From positions 4,030,001 through 4,094,000 of the forward strand of contig CP053160.1 in assembly GCA_014607495.2 (NCBI GenBank): 64,000 bases of DNA, in the 5' to 3' direction. Position 1 is the stretch's first letter. Each line of letters opens with the position of its first letter. Source of the stretch: Carposina sasakii. Its lineage: Eukaryota > Arthropoda > Insecta > Lepidoptera > Carposinidae. The notes beneath the pieces are model-generated. The model had not been told where the DNA came from. It worked only from the letters and a program-made list of their open reading frames with translations, and ran no database searches. This document shows, one piece after another, positions 55,070 through 64,000 of this stretch. The position numbers and the translations under genes are program-made.

Positions 55070-56640
55070 GAAAACTATATTATTTTGGCTTGTCGAAAAT
55101 TCTTCACTAAAAAACTTATTGCTGGTCTCGTGTTAAAAAAAAATTAAATGCACTTATAGTTAGTTATAGTACTTAGTATAATCTATATGTTATAAAAGCA
55201 GCCATAACTATGTTTTATTTAAAATAATAATTATAATCACACTGGGTATGTTATATTATGTTCTAACTCATTATTTACAACAACGGACTCATTTTCTTGT
55301 TTGGAAAATATAATTATGTTTGAAAAACTAAAGTAAAATCATTACAATACTATTCTTGTTTATATTTATTAAAAAATTATATTTTGTACTAAAAATTTAA
55401 GGTTTTCTAATAAAACGTTCTCTACAAGTTCATACTACCCTTTACTTGGATACTTCCAGACTCGATTGCGTTGAATAGAAGTTTGATTTTGCACAGCTTA
55501 AAGGTATTATAGACCGAGTATTTGGTATGAATTTCAATTTAATACCTCTACGCGTTTATGAGGAAATGGGTAGTAAGTTTAAAATTATTAAAAAAAATAT
55601 ATTATGTGATGTAACTATTTTACAAAAAGAATCTTCTGAGTTCATGTAATTCCCTTGCACGTGCGTGAGTTTTCTTAGAAGTTTGATTTTTTCACAGCTT
55701 CAAGAAACATTTACAATACTCGTAGTAAATGGTCTGGCAAAAACTAAAGTAAAATCACACAAAAAAATATACCTAAAATTTTACAGTCTCTTTCTTTAGT
55801 AAATGGTCTGGCAACACAAAAAAACCTAAAAAGTCTCTTTCTTTTCAACAGTTAACCAACGTGGGACACGTAGTAAGGGAAAGACCCCGACAATTATTAA
55901 TCAAAAACAGCATATCAAAAGAATTAAGATTATGTTTATGTTATTTAAATCAAACCGGATTTCCGAGGTGGCTCCTCATGCGGGTCAATGCCAAGCCAAC
56001 TGACTCACGGAAACCTGTACAAAACACATTTTAATTTCACAGACCTTACGAGTAAATAAAATAAAATTTTCTGCCTCTAAATTTTATTCTAAGATAAGAA
56101 CATTCTTTGAGATAAGAACAAACGTCTAACGAACGTCTCGCATATTATTATTATTATTACCTACTGTATCGTAAATTGTGATAATTTAATTGAATCACAG
56201 ATGACATACAATTGGGTATTTCCCTTTACCATGAAGCACGCGTACTCTACGCTTTGCGTTTCTGGCGACTTTGTCCGTATAATATTTTATCCTGTCTGAT
56301 CTAGGTAGTACACTGTATTATATTACCGCATATGGCTATGCATATGATTTTGCTTGCGAGTTGAGGTCGGTTTACATCAAACGAACAACAAGCTAGAGCT
56401 AGAACAATATTCTTTCTTGACCTCTTAGTGCCAACGAAAGTTTCTTTTTATCAACTTTTAATAACGAACTATGCGTCTGCTTATATCACAGATTAAGTGG
56501 GTAATCTGTGGTTTATATACACTGATCGAATTTAGTGCGAATCTTTTGGTGTAAAGCCACCTTTATAGAGCGTAAAAAAGTCGAGCTTAATTTCGGGTTT
56601 CCTAGGATAGCGTTGCCGTTATATAGCGTTCATACGAACG
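55070..56640. other. No gene recognised
   Basis: AT-rich spacer; a short duplicated segment ('aaatggtctggcaa' at about 55728 and 55801) is the only structure noted. Confidence 0.4.
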
Positions 56641-56654
56641 CAAAACCACTTTGC

Positions 56655-56872
56655 GGTCTGTCCACTGCTGGACGCACGCTACAAAGCTACTGCTATGGGG
56701 GATTTTTGCCCATAGTCACCACGCTGGGCAGGCGGGTTGGTTCCCGCGGTCCGATTTTTGGACTATGTAATGTTGTCTGCACGGGAGGCGCTCCTGCCCG
56801 CCTCCCGAAAACAGGCAGATATAGGGTGGTACAAAACTATACTCTGCCGGCACCACGTGGCTTGCGGTACTG
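56655..56872 (+). repeat. Repeat family R2 copy
   Basis: 'tccactgctggacgcacgct' to 'gccggcaccacgtgg' with internal deletions. Confidence 0.7.
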
Positions 56873-56889
56873 ACATGTGATATAAGAGT

Positions 56890-57735
56890 ATATGTTTAAG
56901 TCCTTTATATTACGGCACCGCTACCTCAGGGAACAAAAGCTTTATCCCAACATCTATATTACGATTATCCTGTGCACAAAACGAGCAGCTATTACGTAGG
57001 TACTGAGCTGCAGATCACATTTTAAGAAGCCTTCTCTAAATTATTTTATTTACTGTTCGCTATCAGGAATGTATGTACAATAAACAAACAAACAAAACAT
57101 ACTTACTAATTTGGGTTAATCATTTGTTCACCTGATTCATCTTGAAAATTTCCCAAATGCTTTGCGATGTGATGTCGAACAAATATTTTATGGGGAAATC
57201 CAATCGCGCAAATTCAGCGGATATTTTTATTTGCTATATAATTTTTTGCATCGTGTAATCGTTTCACATACTATGTTTGCCACAGCTGGGATTTGAACAT
57301 TGGATCTTGATCTCATCATGGAAAGTTGCCATTGTAGCTACAGTTCCTACCTAATAATGATAAGCCGGTCGCTCACGGGTCGGTGGGACAGCAACGAGAG
57401 ATTATAATAATGAATTTCTCGTTTTACTTAAAAAATAGATATACGAAATTGCTGTCATAGTGAGCCTCAGTAAATGTTCTTAAGACAAAGAAATATTTGT
57501 TGCCAAATATTGATAACGTTTATTAGTTTTTGTACCTTGGAATTCGTATTATTTCAGATTTTATAGACCAAGATGACGATCCGCAGTATGACAGTAACTG
57601 ATGCTGGTGACGCCACTGCCAGAAAATGCTGCAAAGGGTAAGATACCCAGCATAATACAGGGTGTAAAGGTAATGTTGCAAAGGTAAGGTATTACAAAAG
57701 TAATGTTGCAAAGATATGGTGCTGTAAAGGTTCAT
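56890..57735. other. No gene recognised
   Basis: Non-coding spacer with a short imperfect duplication ('aaggtaatgttgca') near 57667-57712. Confidence 0.4.
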
Positions 57736-57744
57736 CATTCATCA

Positions 57745-58090
57745 TTTACAGCCCTGAGAAGTCCACTGTTGGACATAGGCCTCCCCCAACAACCTCCACT
57801 CCGACCGGTCGGAAGCAGCCTGCATCCAACCGACGCCCGCGACCTTGGCCAGGTCGTCCGTCCACCTCGCGGGTGGCCTTCCCACGCTGCGCTTGCCGAT
57901 ACGTGGTATTCACTCTAGAACTTTCCGACTCCATCGGCCATCAGTTCTTCGAGCTATGTGCCCTGCCCATTGCCACTTCAGCTTGCTGGACCTTTGAGCT
58001 ATATCGTTGATCTTTGTACGTCTGCGGATCTCCTCATTTCTGATTCGATCACGCAGAGAGATCCCAAGCATAGCTCTCTTCATCGTTCTA
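57745..58090 (-). pseudogene. RTE-type LINE, 3' end of the reverse transcriptase ORF
   Basis: Minus-strand coding. From about 58090 downward the frame gives RTMKRAMLGISLRDRIRNEE, then KWQWAGHIARRTDGRWSR. After a frame change it gives GRPPARWTDD-type sequence and the end. This is the conserved C-terminus of RTE-clade reverse transcriptases. It is truncated upstream at a microsatellite (58095) and broken by frameshifts. Its sequence closely resembles the + copy at 18410-18746. Confidence 0.8.
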
Positions 58091-58094
58091 TATC

Positions 58095-58154
<60 letters not shown>

Positions 58155-58190
58155 TACATACACACATACATACATATACATGCACATATA
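58095..58190. repeat. (TA)n plus (CATA)n microsatellite
   Basis: About 50 bases of TA followed by interrupted CATA/CACA units. The apparent Tyr/Ile frames on both strands are produced by the repeat. Confidence 0.95.
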
Positions 58191-58299
58191 CATTTTTAAA
58201 TAAAAACATTAATTATTAAATTTGAAAACCATAACTTACTTTCTATTATAATCGAATTAGAGATCGCTAGTATCCCTATTGAACGGCAACTATGCCGTT

Positions 58300-59390
58300 C
58301 TAAAGGACACCCAAGAGATACTTCATTAGCTGTTTAGTCTTATGCATATTTATCTTTTTCTCCATTACAATGGTCGCGGGCAAAGAGTTAAATAGGTAAG
58401 GTAGTTGTTTATTGAGTGTCCTATCTCCGTAGAAGTTCGACACTCTAGGTATTTCATATTTACCCGCGGTCACTGTTCTGGTAGTGTGCTTATGACTAAC
58501 TAATTTTAAATATTCCTGGCTGCCATGATTATTTACTGCTAGAACGTATTTCAATTTTGATTTTATTGAAAGGATTTTACATATTTCAAGTATAAATGAG
58601 GACGTGGTGACGAAGATTGAGAAGGGTATGTTGAGGTGGTTTGGGCATGTGGAGAGGATGAGTGAAAGTAGACTGACAAAGAAAGTGTACAACGGAAGAG
58701 TGGATGGAAGGGTTGGAAGGGGAAGACTTCGCCGGACTTTCACCGATCAAATTGGTGAAATTCTAAAGAAAGGTCAGATCAAGAGTACCCTAATCCGACG
58801 AGCGTGCATGAAGAATATCATGAAAGTAGATGAAGCGAAAGAGGTGTGTCAGGATCGTAGCAAATGGAGATCCGTGATCTCTGCCTACCCCTCCGGGAAA
58901 GAGGCGTGATTATTATGTATGTATGTATGTAAGTAATTTAAGGAATCTAATCTGTAATTGCTCTATCTTTTCTAAGTTTGTTTGCAAGTGAGGCCATAGC
59001 AGTCAAGACCATAGCCAATTATAGATTCAACTAGAGATTTATATAGACATTTAAGAGTACTAGTAGGAACTTTAAACTTAAATGATAAAATTTACCTAAA
59101 ATAATTCTCAATTTGCTACATATGAACTCTACATGTGTGGACCAGGAGAAGATATCGTCAATTTTCATACCAAGATATGTTACACAGTTAACTCTTTCTA
59201 CAGGTTGACATTTACATGGTTTAATGTTATTATGAAGGCAGGTAAAGCTATGAGTATAAATATGGGGTAGGCTAACTTTTGGAACCAGGGTTAGCATTAG
59301 TTTAGTTTTATCAGCGTTCAACGATGACCGCGTCCACGTCCTCCTGCACGTCGCGGCTGATGCAATATCGCTTCGCACTGTCATTCCTTA
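58300..59390 (-). pseudogene. CR1-like LINE reverse transcriptase, split by another LINE
   Basis: On minus, 59031-59384 carries SLNADKTKLM and VTYLGMKIDDIFSWSTHV, the post-catalytic part of a non-LTR reverse transcriptase. Further down, 58300-58590 carries the C-terminal part with HTTRTVTAGKYEIPRV and the LFNSLP region. The two halves are separated by an unrelated + strand LINE tail at 58597-58935. Stop codons and frameshifts show it is dead. Confidence 0.7.
58597..58935 (+). pseudogene. LINE 3' end inserted into an older LINE
   Basis: An open + frame, 58604-58909, gives GMLRWFGHVERM, GRVGRGRLRRTFTDQIGE and DRSKWRSVISAYP, a typical C-terminal end of lepidopteran non-LTR ORF2 proteins, followed by a (TATG)n tail. 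5'-truncated. The reading frame of the fragment is intact, so the insertion is probably fairly young. Confidence 0.8.
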
Positions 59391-59410
59391 ACGTATCATA
59401 ATAATCTATA

Positions 59411-60116
59411 TCTATACATATAATAAAAATGTAACGGGTCGCTGTCTGTACATGGAAGATAGTTGAGAAAAAATATTATAGGAGACCTTTATCAACGCAA
59501 TAGTAGGCAAAATAATGTTTTTTGGAATTTTTGTCTGTTTGTCTGTGCGTTTGTGCACGCTAATCTCAGAAACGGCTGAACCGATTTCGATGCAGTTTTC
59601 AGGAATATATTGTAATAGGTCCTACTTAACATAAAGGCTATAGGTATATATACAGGATGATTTTTGGTCGTCAACGTTCCCGAAAACTACGGAATCTCCT
59701 CATCATCACGATCATTTTTCTCCATGGAAGCATACCTGGGAAGTGTCTGGTTTCCAAAATATTAGGGTCCAAAGTTGAGTAAATAGACTGCGTTTTTCTG
59801 CATAAATGCACATAGACGCGCGTAGCAGGATTTTTTCACGAAAAATAATTAATATCTGTCTATAAAAAAACTAACATAAACACTAGACACTATAAATTTC
59901 GCACGATCAAGGAATTTAAAAAAAAATTTCAAAAAAAAAAAAATCCCAGCATTTTTTTTGGCATAAACTTACTTTATTTCATGTATAGAATACGTACCCT
60001 TCGTTAAAGGTGGCCACAAAAAAACAACCTGTATATATGTATGTTTTTATACCGGATAATTTTGACATTTTGTTTTTTCTGAAGTCCACGCGGACGGAGT
60101 CGCTGGCGTCCACTAG
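59411..60116 (+). mobile_element. Helitron-like element interrupted by a MITE
   Basis: Left part 59411-59650 and right part 60035-60116 together match 29650-29961. Starts TCTATACATA and ends 'ggcgtccactag' before T. The interruption is the MITE at 59651-60034. Confidence 0.75.
59651..60034 (+). mobile_element. TATACAGG MITE, copy 6 (nested)
   Basis: Full-length copy inside the Helitron-like element. Comparison with the uninterrupted copy at 29650 fixes its ends at TACAGGATGA... and ...ACCTGTA, with TA/TATA around the junctions. Confidence 0.8.
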
Positions 60117-60119
60117 TTA

Positions 60120-61515
60120 ATAATATACTCCAATAACAGTTAGATTCGATCACGTCTATGTACTTGTATCCAGGGACTTGGGACGCTCGTAACGAACGCG
60201 CACAAAATGAAGGCCCTATTGAACGAAGTAAAACTTTTACCGATTCGATCAAGAAACGATGTCCCTTTGTTCAAACCACGGAGGTTCCAAACCCCAGACG
60301 AAGCCTAAAAAATTGTATTACTCTGTATTGTATTCCGAATACATGTTGCATTTAGGTAACTATTTTCCAAAGAAAAACTAAGTTTACCGCTTCGTTAGCT
60401 GATCACCAATTTACAGTCGATTGATCCATGAATGTTGTAACAACACCCATCAATTGGATCACAGATGGGAGAGTTGACCTAAATGATCAAAAGAATGTAT
60501 CAAGTACCTACTTATAATGAAGTTCAAGAGAAGATCTCTCAAAAAAGTATTTAAAACTTTATTGAGACAAAGATACTTCGATAAATATTACATAACATAG
60601 CTAGCTGTGTATTTAACTTATGAATGTAAAATTTCGATTCACATTGGTGAAGAACTTAATTTATCTTAAGTTTTATATTTATACTGTAATTTATGAGTTT
60701 TTTATTGGCATTTCTTCAATGTTAATGAGAGAATAATAATGAGTACTTATTATTTAATATAAAGCCCGTTTTATACTCGAAGTCGACGAGGAGTCGTTTT
60801 GACAAGTAACTCAGTCTGCCTGTGTGTTACGCAATCACACCTAAACTACTGTAGGTAAGTACGAGTACTACCTACCGATGAAAATAGTAGTCTAGAGTAT
60901 GCGAAAAAGGGTAGGTACTTACTCAATAAAGGGTTGAAAAAAGGGATGAAGGGTTATATAGAAATTTGTTGATTTTTAAAACTAGAAGCTTAAAACTTAT
61001 TTTGTAGGTACTAGCAGTATGTTTAGTAACACAGATCACAGTACCTATGTGTTTAGTAAGTATAGGTACTTAAGTATACTAAGTAGTTTATGGATATTTT
61101 CGAAGTTTCTATTTATTTAGAAAATTCGATATAAATTTAGACACTGTACCTAAATGCAAAATTAAACGGCTCTGAAGCATCCTATTCATGTAGGTGTAGC
61201 CTACACCCCTACACCGTTTAGGTACATACCTAGTTACCTAGGTAGGTATGTATGTAAATTGATTTTATATTATAGTATAGACTTTCCCTGTAGAACGATG
61301 AACTAAGTACAGAACGGGAATTGGTTATAAATAAAAATAAGTAATCTACCTTCATGTATTAGAAACTCTGAAGTATTCTCTTCCACCACTTTGTGTATTA
61401 TAATAATTAAGTGTCCTATAAACGTTCACAAACGCCTACTCGAATGTATAGCAATGTCATTTTACAGTAACATTGTAGTAAATTTAATAATTAAGTGATA
61501 ACCGCATTACTTATC
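60120..61515. other. No gene recognised
   Basis: AT-rich spacer with many 'aggtac' and 'taggtagg' motifs, as in the rest of the window; no exon supported. Confidence 0.4.
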
Positions 61516-61522
61516 TTGTCTG

Positions 61523-61640
61523 CAGGCTATTGCAGTCCACTGGTGGACGTAGGCTTCCTCCAGTGCATGCCACAAGGCTACTGCCATAGAGGGTTTTTGC
61601 CGAATGTCACCACGCTGGGCAGGCGGCAGCATCATTAGTA
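61523..61640 (+). repeat. Repeat family R2, 5' part
   Basis: 'ggctattgcagtccactggt' to 'caccacgctgggcaggcgg', cut short and followed directly by a Helitron-like element. Confidence 0.7.
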
Positions 61641-61644
61641 CCTA

Positions 61645-61850
61645 CGTATTATAAAACAAAGTCGATTTCCGCTGTCTGTCCGTCCCTATGTATGCTTAGA
61701 TCTTTAAAACTACGCAACGGATTTTGATGCGGTTTTTTTAAGTAGATAGAGTGATTCAAGAGGAAAGTTTATAGGTATATCTAGAGAGTCACTCCGGCTT
61801 TCCACGGGTGCAATCACGTAGACTAAGTCGTGGGCGGCCACTAGTTGAGG
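61645..61850 (+). mobile_element. Helitron-like non-autonomous element, second type
   Basis: 'ttataaaacaaagtcgattt' through 'gtccgtccctatgtatgctt' to 'agtcgtgggcggccactag' before T. Partial relatives at 15440, 16438 and 41128. Confidence 0.65.
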
Positions 61851-62204
61851 ATATTATGTTTACTAGAGACATCGTCGTCGCAACGACAACGAAACGTGCA
61901 AAACAAAAATAAACGGTAAAGTTATAACGTACCTGTTTGTTTGTTCATTGTAATTTACTTTATAATTTTAATTCTATACTGAAATAGGAAGGACTAGTAG
62001 GATGTCTGAATTAATAGCCACGTTTCTTGTATAAAAATTTATTTGAAAAGCCTAATGGCGAGTCATCTGAATGACCCTAAATCTAGCAATACCATCGTAT
62101 GCGGATTTAGGGGGCAGTTCCCCCATACAGTTTTGTGGTAGTACCTAGGTACCTATGTACATACAACGCTCGCTCGCCCAGGGTTAACGTCGTTCGGCAT
62201 TGAC

Positions 62205-62360
62205 GTTCGTTGTCGCAACACTCCCACCAATAGCGGTCAGACTTCATCACGTGAAATTAACGCGCGAAAATTAAGGCTTTCTATTGGAGCAAACGTATCG
62301 GTGACGAACCTCTATCGATTCGATCGAGATGTTACTTTGTCTAAGGCATGTAGTGTTGTA
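62205..62360 (+). repeat. Two-copy repeat shared with 10385-10525
   Basis: Same block order as 10385-10525, with about 20 extra bases near 62230. Confidence 0.7.
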
Positions 62361-62589
62361 ACGTCCTTGATGACATAAGAAGATTTTTATTTAGGTCATA
62401 AACAAGTGCTAGATTACCACAAAAGACTACAAACGTGTAAACAGCAGATTCCACGTGCCACTTCCTCAGCATCAGCAGTTCGTTGAAATTGCGGCCGAAT
62501 TGCGTGCGATGAAATTACCTACATCTAGGTACAGTCTGAATCAAAAACTGACGCTTTTGATGGATTTGGTTAAGGTACATTGGTTACAA

Positions 62590-62820
62590 ATACCCACAGC
62601 TGTGTTCTCGACATGCGACTGCAGAACTGCAGGATCGTAAAGGAGAACCCTCAGATAACATTTAGCTTAACTACAGACGGAACAGATTCCAATTTATCAG
62701 TGATAAGGTGCTAGCTAAGAAAGAATGCTCGAGTTTCTTAGAGGACTCTTGCGACATCCACGGAAGGAGATGCAGCTGATGTATTCTAGTGAAGCCCCGC
62801 ATCAGCTCAGGACTACTAGA
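62590..62820 (+). repeat. Repeat family R4 copy
   Basis: 'ggaaggagatgcagctgatg' and 'agtgaagccccgcatcag' mark the 3' side. The reading frame at 62455-62640 runs into it and is not a gene. Confidence 0.65.
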
Positions 62821-62829
62821 TTTCAAAGA

Positions 62830-64000
62830 GACTAGCGCCAATTCAGGTAAGGATTTTGTGACTGGAACTAAGTTTATGGGTTAGCATAAATAAAGATGAA
62901 GCACCCATCACACTGTAGTAGTCGCAGGACTTATTTGGTCTCCCACTATACTTAGTTGTTTAGTAGGCCTAGCACATGACCAACGATATTCAGAAAATTC
63001 TGAAGCTGTAAAAAAACAAGTCACCGTAAAAAATAATACCTAAGTCGCCAAAAATACGTGACCTCAAATCGCCGATACTAAGTATTTCCCGATAACATAC
63101 AATTTCGACTTTTTGTAAAAGTCGCGTGATTCTGATGTTACAAAAGGCTGTGCGCTGGCGCATGTCTTGGAGTCACCATCACCTTCTTCCTCCCAGTCAA
63201 CTCCTGACCGTCGAGGTGATAAGACGTCACCACCGCGAGTGTATTTTCAGTGGGTTGTGTGATAATTGATTCGTTGTGATAACGAAAGGCTTTGCTCGGT
63301 TTATAAACATATGATTTTGACCGTTTATAATTATTAAATAACCATTGTGAGGTTAGTTACGCTAGATATTGTCGTAAGTGTAGATACCCTTGGGAAATTA
63401 GGATTAAATATATAGTGCATCAAATATATGTCTACTCATGTAAGGGCTAAGGGAGTCTATTTCAAATTCCATATGGAGAAACACTTTTTTGATGGGCACA
63501 AGGAACAATTATCCTTCTTCTATTTAAGCTAATAGGTAGGACATTGGTAACTATAGAATTATACCTAAGTCTTATATTGTACTATTTAACTCCCAGTCTA
63601 ATGAAACGATAGGGTTGTTCACCATCCCCTAAATTAAAGACCATGAATTAGAGTTAGTCTTTCAGATTAAAGATTTTAATGATCAAATTTAAATTGCAGC
63701 AATAACTGATTAACAAACACATAAAAAATCAAAACAAACTAGATAAATCGAAAGCCTTTATGTTATCTAACATACAACGCATCGTAGATATCGATTGTTG
63801 CCCACAACATAGAATACTAAAAATAAGTAAGGTGTTTTAATAGAAGTTAATAATTATTAAGTTTTATTAGCGTTTTAATGTTAGATTTGACCTCAATTTT
63901 ACTAGTTAATATATAAAGACGATAATTGGATACATCGTCTGTCTAGAGTTCCCTAAACTTGCAACTTTTGTTACAATAATTTAAAGTTTTAGTTTTAAGT
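62830..64000. other. No gene recognised
   Basis: AT-rich spacer to the window end, with a somewhat GC-richer patch around 63150-63250. Confidence 0.4.

Noticed and set aside
58100..58209. Tyr/Ile-rich ORFs on both strands
   Set aside because: Produced by the TA/CATA microsatellite; only the LINE part below 58090 is coding-derived.
1..64000. CRISPR arrays, operons, bacterial genes
   Set aside because: The window has eukaryotic split genes and insect repeats; no spacer-repeat pattern of CRISPR type was seen.

Overview
The window looks like nuclear DNA of a moth or butterfly. It is AT-rich, genes are split into small GT-AG exons, and the spacer is packed with lepidopteran-style repeats. These include Helitron-like ends carrying a CGCGACTTCGTCCGCG-type hairpin and closing in CTAG, RTE-type LINE 3' ends coding for ...EAYVQQWTSQG, a tRNA-derived SINE, and many short inverted-repeat elements. 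No long single-exon genes, operons, rRNA or functional tRNA genes were found. All gene models come from reading frames, splice sites and phase bookkeeping by eye; no search was run.

Layout. 1-15.2 kb: intergenic and repeat-rich, with a 200-bp-arm foldback element, a ~125-bp satellite, a palindromic GC-rich element and a degenerate LINE reverse transcriptase. 15.2-20.8 kb: one three-exon gene on + for an orphan class A (rhodopsin-like) GPCR of 479 residues. Its 3.6-kb first intron holds a possible P-element relic with a THAP exon, a MITE and a LINE tail. 20.8-23.8 kb: repeats. 23.8-47.9 kb: a cluster of seven small genes, called here TMV-A to TMV-G, which I do not recognise as a named family. 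48-64 kb: mostly repeats and unassigned sequence, with a few orphan exon-like ORFs (two vaguely like alpha-carbonic anhydrase), a frameshifted MADF-domain ORF, nested LINEs and a MITE inserted in a Helitron-like element.

The seven-gene cluster is the main result. Every member starts with a short exon of 15-19 codons, usually beginning Met-Cys, that ends in phase 2. A 107-131-nt exon with phases 2 in and 1 out follows and encodes a single membrane-spanning helix, often R-C-W-T before it and A-G-x-x-x-G-Y after it. Then come Thr/Pro/Ser-rich stalk exons (phase 1-1). In five of the seven there is a phase 1-1 exon for a von Willebrand factor C (VWC)-like half-domain. All seven have N-glycosylation sequons on the C-terminal side, so they are probably type II surface proteins. 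The order along the + strand is A(+), B(+), C(-), E(+), D(-), G(-), F(+), with head-to-head pairs C/E and G/F and tail-to-tail pairs B/C and E/D. Only A and C keep a long acidic, Tyr-rich C-terminal tail; F and G lack the VWC-like exon. The most intact VWC pattern is in A, and the others have lost different cysteines. Function is unknown.
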